Origin: Enterobacter huaxiensis
Lineage (GTDB): Bacteria; Pseudomonadota; Gammaproteobacteria; Enterobacterales; Enterobacteriaceae
Length of the DNA stretch: 64,000 bases
Assembly: GCF_003594935.2 (NCBI RefSeq)
Contig: NZ_CP043342.1
Coordinates: 4,464,001-4,528,000, forward strand
Reading direction: 5' to 3'
In this document: piece after piece, positions 60,774-64,000 of the stretch
How positions within the stretch are numbered: the first letter of the stretch is position 1
How the letters are laid out: every line of letters starts with the position of its first letter
Made by a program: the position numbers and the translations under genes
Notes under the pieces: model-generated
What the model saw: the letters and a program-made list of their open reading frames with translations, nothing else
What the model was told of the DNA's origin: nothing
Databases searched by the model: none

Positions 60774-63596
60774 ATGGATAAGATCGAAGTTCGGGGCGCC
60801 CGCACCCACAATCTCAAGAATATCAACCTCATAATCCCTCGCGACAAGCTCATCGTCGTGACCGGGCTTTCGGGGTCTGGCAAATCCTCACTGGCTTTCG
60901 ACACTTTGTATGCCGAAGGACAGCGTCGTTACGTTGAATCACTTTCCGCGTACGCGCGTCAGTTCCTGTCGCTGATGGAAAAACCGGATGTCGACCACAT
61001 TGAAGGGTTATCGCCTGCTATCTCTATTGAGCAGAAGTCTACGTCACATAACCCGCGCTCTACGGTCGGTACCATTACCGAAATCCATGACTACCTGCGC
61101 CTGCTGTATGCGCGTGTCGGTGAGCCGCGCTGCCCGGACCACGACGTCCCGCTGGCGGCGCAGACCGTCAGCCAGATGGTGGATAACGTGCTGTCACAGC
61201 CGGAAGGCAAACGCCTGATGCTGCTTGCACCGATTATCAAAGAGCGTAAAGGCGAGCACACCAAAACGCTGGAAAACCTGGCAAGCCAGGGCTATATCCG
61301 CGCCCGTATTGACGGTGAAGTGTGTGACCTGTCGGACCCACCTAAGCTGGAGCTGCAGAAGAAGCACACCATCGAGGTGGTGATTGACCGTTTCAAAGTG
61401 CGTGAAGACCTCGCGACGCGCCTGGCGGAATCCTTTGAAACCGCGCTGGAGCTCTCCGGCGGCACGGCCGTGGTCTCCGACATGGACGACCCGAAAGCGG
61501 AAGAGCTGCTCTTCTCCGCCAACTTCGCCTGCCCGATTTGCGGGTACAGCATGCGCGAGCTGGAACCGCGTCTGTTCTCGTTCAACAACCCGGCGGGCGC
61601 GTGCCCGACCTGTGATGGCCTGGGCGTTCAACAGTATTTCGATCCGGACCGCGTGATTCAGAACCCGGAGCTGTCGCTGGCGGGCGGTGCCATTCGCGGC
61701 TGGGATAAGCGCAATTTCTACTACTTCCAGATGCTGAAGTCGCTGGCAGAGCACTATAAGTTCGACGTTGAAGCCCCGTGGGCCAGCCTGAGCGCGAACG
61801 TGCACAAAGTGATCCTGTTCGGTTCCGGTAAAGACAACATCGAGTTCAAGTACATGAACGATCGCGGCGATACCTCCGTGCGTCGCCACCCGTTCGAAGG
61901 GGTGCTGCACAATATGGAGCGCCGCTACAAAGAAACCGAGTCCAGCGCGGTGCGCGAGGAGCTGGCGAAGTTCATCAGCAACCGCTCCTGCGCCACCTGC
62001 GAAGGCACGCGCCTGCGTCGCGAAGCGCGCCACGTGTTTGTGGAAAATACGGCGCTGCCGACCATCTCAGACATGAGCATCGGCCACGCGATGGACTTCT
62101 TCAACAACCTGAAGCTCTCCGGCCAGCGCGCGAAAATCGCGGAGAAAGTGCTGAAAGAGATCGGCGATCGCCTCAAGTTCCTGGTGAACGTCGGCCTGAA
62201 CTATCTGACGCTTTCCCGCTCGGCAGAAACGCTGTCCGGCGGTGAAGCCCAGCGTATTCGTCTGGCAAGCCAGATTGGCGCCGGCCTGGTGGGGGTGATG
62301 TACGTGCTTGATGAGCCGTCTATCGGCCTGCACCAGCGCGACAACGAACGTCTGCTCGGTACGCTTGTCCACCTGCGTAACCTCGGCAACACGGTCATCG
62401 TGGTCGAGCATGACGAGGATGCGATCCGCGCCGCTGACCACGTGATCGACATCGGTCCGGGTGCTGGCGTGCACGGCGGCCAGGTGGTGGCTGAAGGCAC
62501 GCTGAAAGACATCATGGCGGTGCCCGAGTCGCTGACCGGCCAGTTCATGAGCGGTAAGCGCAAAATTGAAGTGCCGAAACAGCGCGTGGCGGCAGATCCG
62601 GAAAAAGTGCTGAAGCTGACCGGCGCGCGCGGTAACAACCTGAAAGACGTCACCCTGACGCTGCCGGTTGGCCTGTTCACCTGCATCACCGGGGTGTCCG
62701 GTTCCGGTAAATCGACGCTGATCAACGACACGCTGTTCCCGATTGCGCAGACGGCGCTCAACGGAGCAACGCTTGCCGAGCCTGCGCCGTACCGCGAGAT
62801 TCAGGGTCTGGAGCACTTCGACAAGGTTATCGACATCGATCAAAGCCCGATAGGCCGTACTCCGCGTTCCAACCCGGCGACCTATACCGGCGTCTTTACG
62901 CCCGTACGTGAACTGTTTGCCGGCGTACCGGAATCACGTTCGCGCGGGTATACGCCAGGACGTTTCAGCTTTAACGTGCGCGGCGGCCGCTGCGAAGCCT
63001 GTCAGGGCGATGGCGTGATCAAGGTTGAGATGCACTTCCTGCCGGATATCTACGTGCCGTGCGACCAGTGCAAAGGCAAACGCTATAACCGCGAAACGCT
63101 GGAAATTAAGTACAAAGGCAAGACCATCCACGAAGTGCTGGATATGACCATCGAAGAGGCGCGTGAGTTCTTTGATGCCGTTCCCGCGCTGGCGCGTAAG
63201 CTGCAGACGCTGATGGACGTAGGGTTGACCTACATTCGTCTGGGGCAATCCGCAACGACGCTGTCCGGCGGTGAAGCCCAGCGCGTGAAGCTGGCGCGCG
63301 AGCTGTCAAAACGCGGCACCGGCCAGACGCTGTACATTCTGGATGAGCCGACCACCGGCCTGCACTTTGCCGATATCCAGCAGCTGCTGGAAGTACTGCA
63401 CCAGCTGCGCGATCAGGGCAACACCATTGTGGTGATTGAGCACAACCTGGACGTGATTAAAACCGCGGACTGGATTGTCGATCTCGGCCCGGAAGGCGGC
63501 AGCGGAGGCGGTGAAATCCTCGTCTCCGGCACGCCAGAGACCGTTGCAGAGTGCGAAGCCTCGCACACCGCGCGCTTCCTTAAGCCGTTGCTGTAA
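60774..63596 (+). CDS. uvrA: Excinuclease ABC subunit UvrA
   Basis: The 940-residue damage-recognition ATPase of nucleotide excision repair, same length as in E. coli. Two ABC modules are present: Walker A GLSGSGKSS near residue 31 and GVSGSGKST near 640, two LSGGEAQR signatures, and zinc-finger motifs CPICGYSM...CPTC and CEACQGDG...CDQCKGK. The gene starts with MDKIEVRGARTHNLKN after an AAAGG site. Confidence 0.98.
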   Translation: MDKIEVRGARTHNLKNINLIIPRDKLIVVTGLSGSGKSSLAFDTLYAEGQRRYVESLSAYARQFLSLMEKPDVDHIEGLSPAISIEQKSTSHNPRSTVGTITEIHDYLRLLYARVGEPRCPDHDVPLAAQTVSQMVDNVLSQPEGKRLMLLAPIIKERKGEHTKTLENLASQGYIRARIDGEVCDLSDPPKLELQKKHTIEVVIDRFKVREDLATRLAESFETALELSGGTAVVSDMDDPKAEELLFSANFACPICGYSMRELEPRLFSFNNPAGACPTCDGLGVQQYFDPDRVIQNPELSLAGGAIRGWDKRNFYYFQMLKSLAEHYKFDVEAPWASLSANVHKVILFGSGKDNIEFKYMNDRGDTSVRRHPFEGVLHNMERRYKETESSAVREELAKFISNRSCATCEGTRLRREARHVFVENTALPTISDMSIGHAMDFFNNLKLSGQRAKIAEKVLKEIGDRLKFLVNVGLNYLTLSRSAETLSGGEAQRIRLASQIGAGLVGVMYVLDEPSIGLHQRDNERLLGTLVHLRNLGNTVIVVEHDEDAIRAADHVIDIGPGAGVHGGQVVAEGTLKDIMAVPESLTGQFMSGKRKIEVPKQRVAADPEKVLKLTGARGNNLKDVTLTLPVGLFTCITGVSGSGKSTLINDTLFPIAQTALNGATLAEPAPYREIQGLEHFDKVIDIDQSPIGRTPRSNPATYTGVFTPVRELFAGVPESRSRGYTPGRFSFNVRGGRCEACQGDGVIKVEMHFLPDIYVPCDQCKGKRYNRETLEIKYKGKTIHEVLDMTIEEAREFFDAVPALARKLQTLMDVGLTYIRLGQSATTLSGGEAQRVKLARELSKRGTGQTLYILDEPTTGLHFADIQQLLEVLHQLRDQGNTIVVIEHNLDVIKTADWIVDLGPEGGSGGGEILVSGTPETVAECEASHTARFLKPLL

Positions 63597-63599
63597 TCG

Positions 63600-63953
63600 T
63601 CACACGGAGAGCTGCTGTCGGGTCGTTTCCGGCAGCAGCTCAACCGCCTGCTGATAAGACGCGTCCACCAGATAGTAAATTTGTGACCCCGGTATAGAGC
63701 CGTCGAGATAAAGGGTACTCCAGTGCGCTTTGTTAAGGTGCTTGCTCGGCCTCACGTCATCATGCTGCTGGCGTAACAGATCCGCCAGCTCCGGGCTGGT
63801 TTTCAGTGACGCAGCCGGGCGTCCTTCAACCTCTTTCACCATCGCGAACAGCACATCACCGACCTTAATCTGCGTGGCTTTCCAGTCTGTGTGGACGCTT
63901 TGCTCCGCGCCGGGCTTGCTCATGCAGTACTGAAGTATCTCCGAAATTGTCAT
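63600..63953 (-). CDS. yjbR: YjbR family protein (MmcQ-like)
   Basis: A 117-residue cytoplasmic protein of the MmcQ/YjbR family (double-winged DNA-binding-like fold, function not settled). MTISEILQYCMSKPGAEQSV and SKHLNKAHWSTLYLDG match E. coli YjbR, whose start equals the second ATG (63953), preceded by AGGGG at a good distance. In E. coli yjbR also neighbours uvrA. Confidence 0.93.
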   Translation of the reverse strand: MTISEILQYCMSKPGAEQSVHTDWKATQIKVGDVLFAMVKEVEGRPAASLKTSPELADLLRQQHDDVRPSKHLNKAHWSTLYLDGSIPGSQIYYLVDASYQQAVELLPETTRQQLSV

Positions 63954-64000
63954 CATTATTCCCCTTGTAGCGTTGCGATAATTTTACGCGAACCACCGTG

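Noticed and set aside
61194..62033. Leftward 279-codon frame inside uvrA
   Set aside because: Antisense to a universally conserved gene; composition is typical of a GC-rich shadow frame.
1..64000. CRISPR array or cas genes
   Set aside because: No regularly spaced repeats and no Cas-like protein anywhere in the window.

Overview
The window is chromosomal DNA from a member of the Enterobacteriaceae, most like the Enterobacter group (Enterobacter, Lelliottia, Leclercia and relatives). The flanking genes are close to Escherichia coli actP, yjcE, ghxP, soxR, soxS, pdeC, yjcB, ssb, uvrA and yjbR, and in the same relative order. The exact genus cannot be fixed from the sequence alone.

Positions 1-13180 are mostly conserved backbone. 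They hold the 3' part of acetate permease actP, an LrgA/LrgB (CidA/CidB-type) pair with a divergent LysR regulator, the cation/proton antiporter yjcE, the purine permease ghxP with PurR-box-like sites, a glutathione S-transferase, a likely SraL (RyjA) small RNA, soxR and soxS with their classic operator, the CSS-EAL phosphodiesterase pdeC, a PAS-GGDEF protein and yjcB. From 59992 the backbone resumes with ssb, uvrA (with a LexA box) and yjbR.

In E. coli K-12 yjcB lies next to ssb. Here about 46.8 kb (13190-59990) sits between them and encodes a complete second flagellum of the lateral (Flag-2/Laf) type. Left to right it holds: (i) a leftward operon fliD-fliS-lafD-fliK-fliL-lafS-motA-motB followed by an NlpC/P60 endopeptidase and a ParM/ParR-like actin pair; (ii) flagellin lafA; (iii) a rightward ToxR/ToxS-like pair (lafZ plus a small membrane partner); (iv) the leftward rod/hook operon flgBCDEFGHIJKL-lafW; (v) rightward flgA, flgM, flgN, a two-domain glycosyltransferase and a methyltransferase; (vi) leftward lafK-fliEFGHIJ followed by a glycosyltransferase and a FliB-like protein; (vii) the rightward switch/export operon fliMNPQR-flhBA; (viii) a secreted LprI-like protein; (ix) a c-di-GMP module of one GGDEF and two EAL proteins.

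The control logic can be partly read from the DNA. Two near-identical sigma-54 sites (TGGCACGAT..TTGCT) precede flgB and fliD, matching the sigma-54 activator LafK. Three other promoters (lafA, flgM and the first EAL gene) share a -35/-10 pattern of TTAA[G/T]-N15-G[C/T]CG[C/T]TTTAC, which looks like the recognition site of the lateral sigma factor LafS. The inferred cascade is LafK/sigma-54 for basal body, hook, LafS and motor, then LafS for flagellin, FlgM and a degenerate EAL protein.

The points most worth a second look are the chromosomal ParM/ParR pair at the end of the motor operon with no visible centromere, the NlpC/P60 enzyme paired with a FlgJ that lacks its muramidase domain, the ToxR/S-like LafZ pair, the shared variant sigma-28 promoter, and the degenerate EAL protein tied to it.
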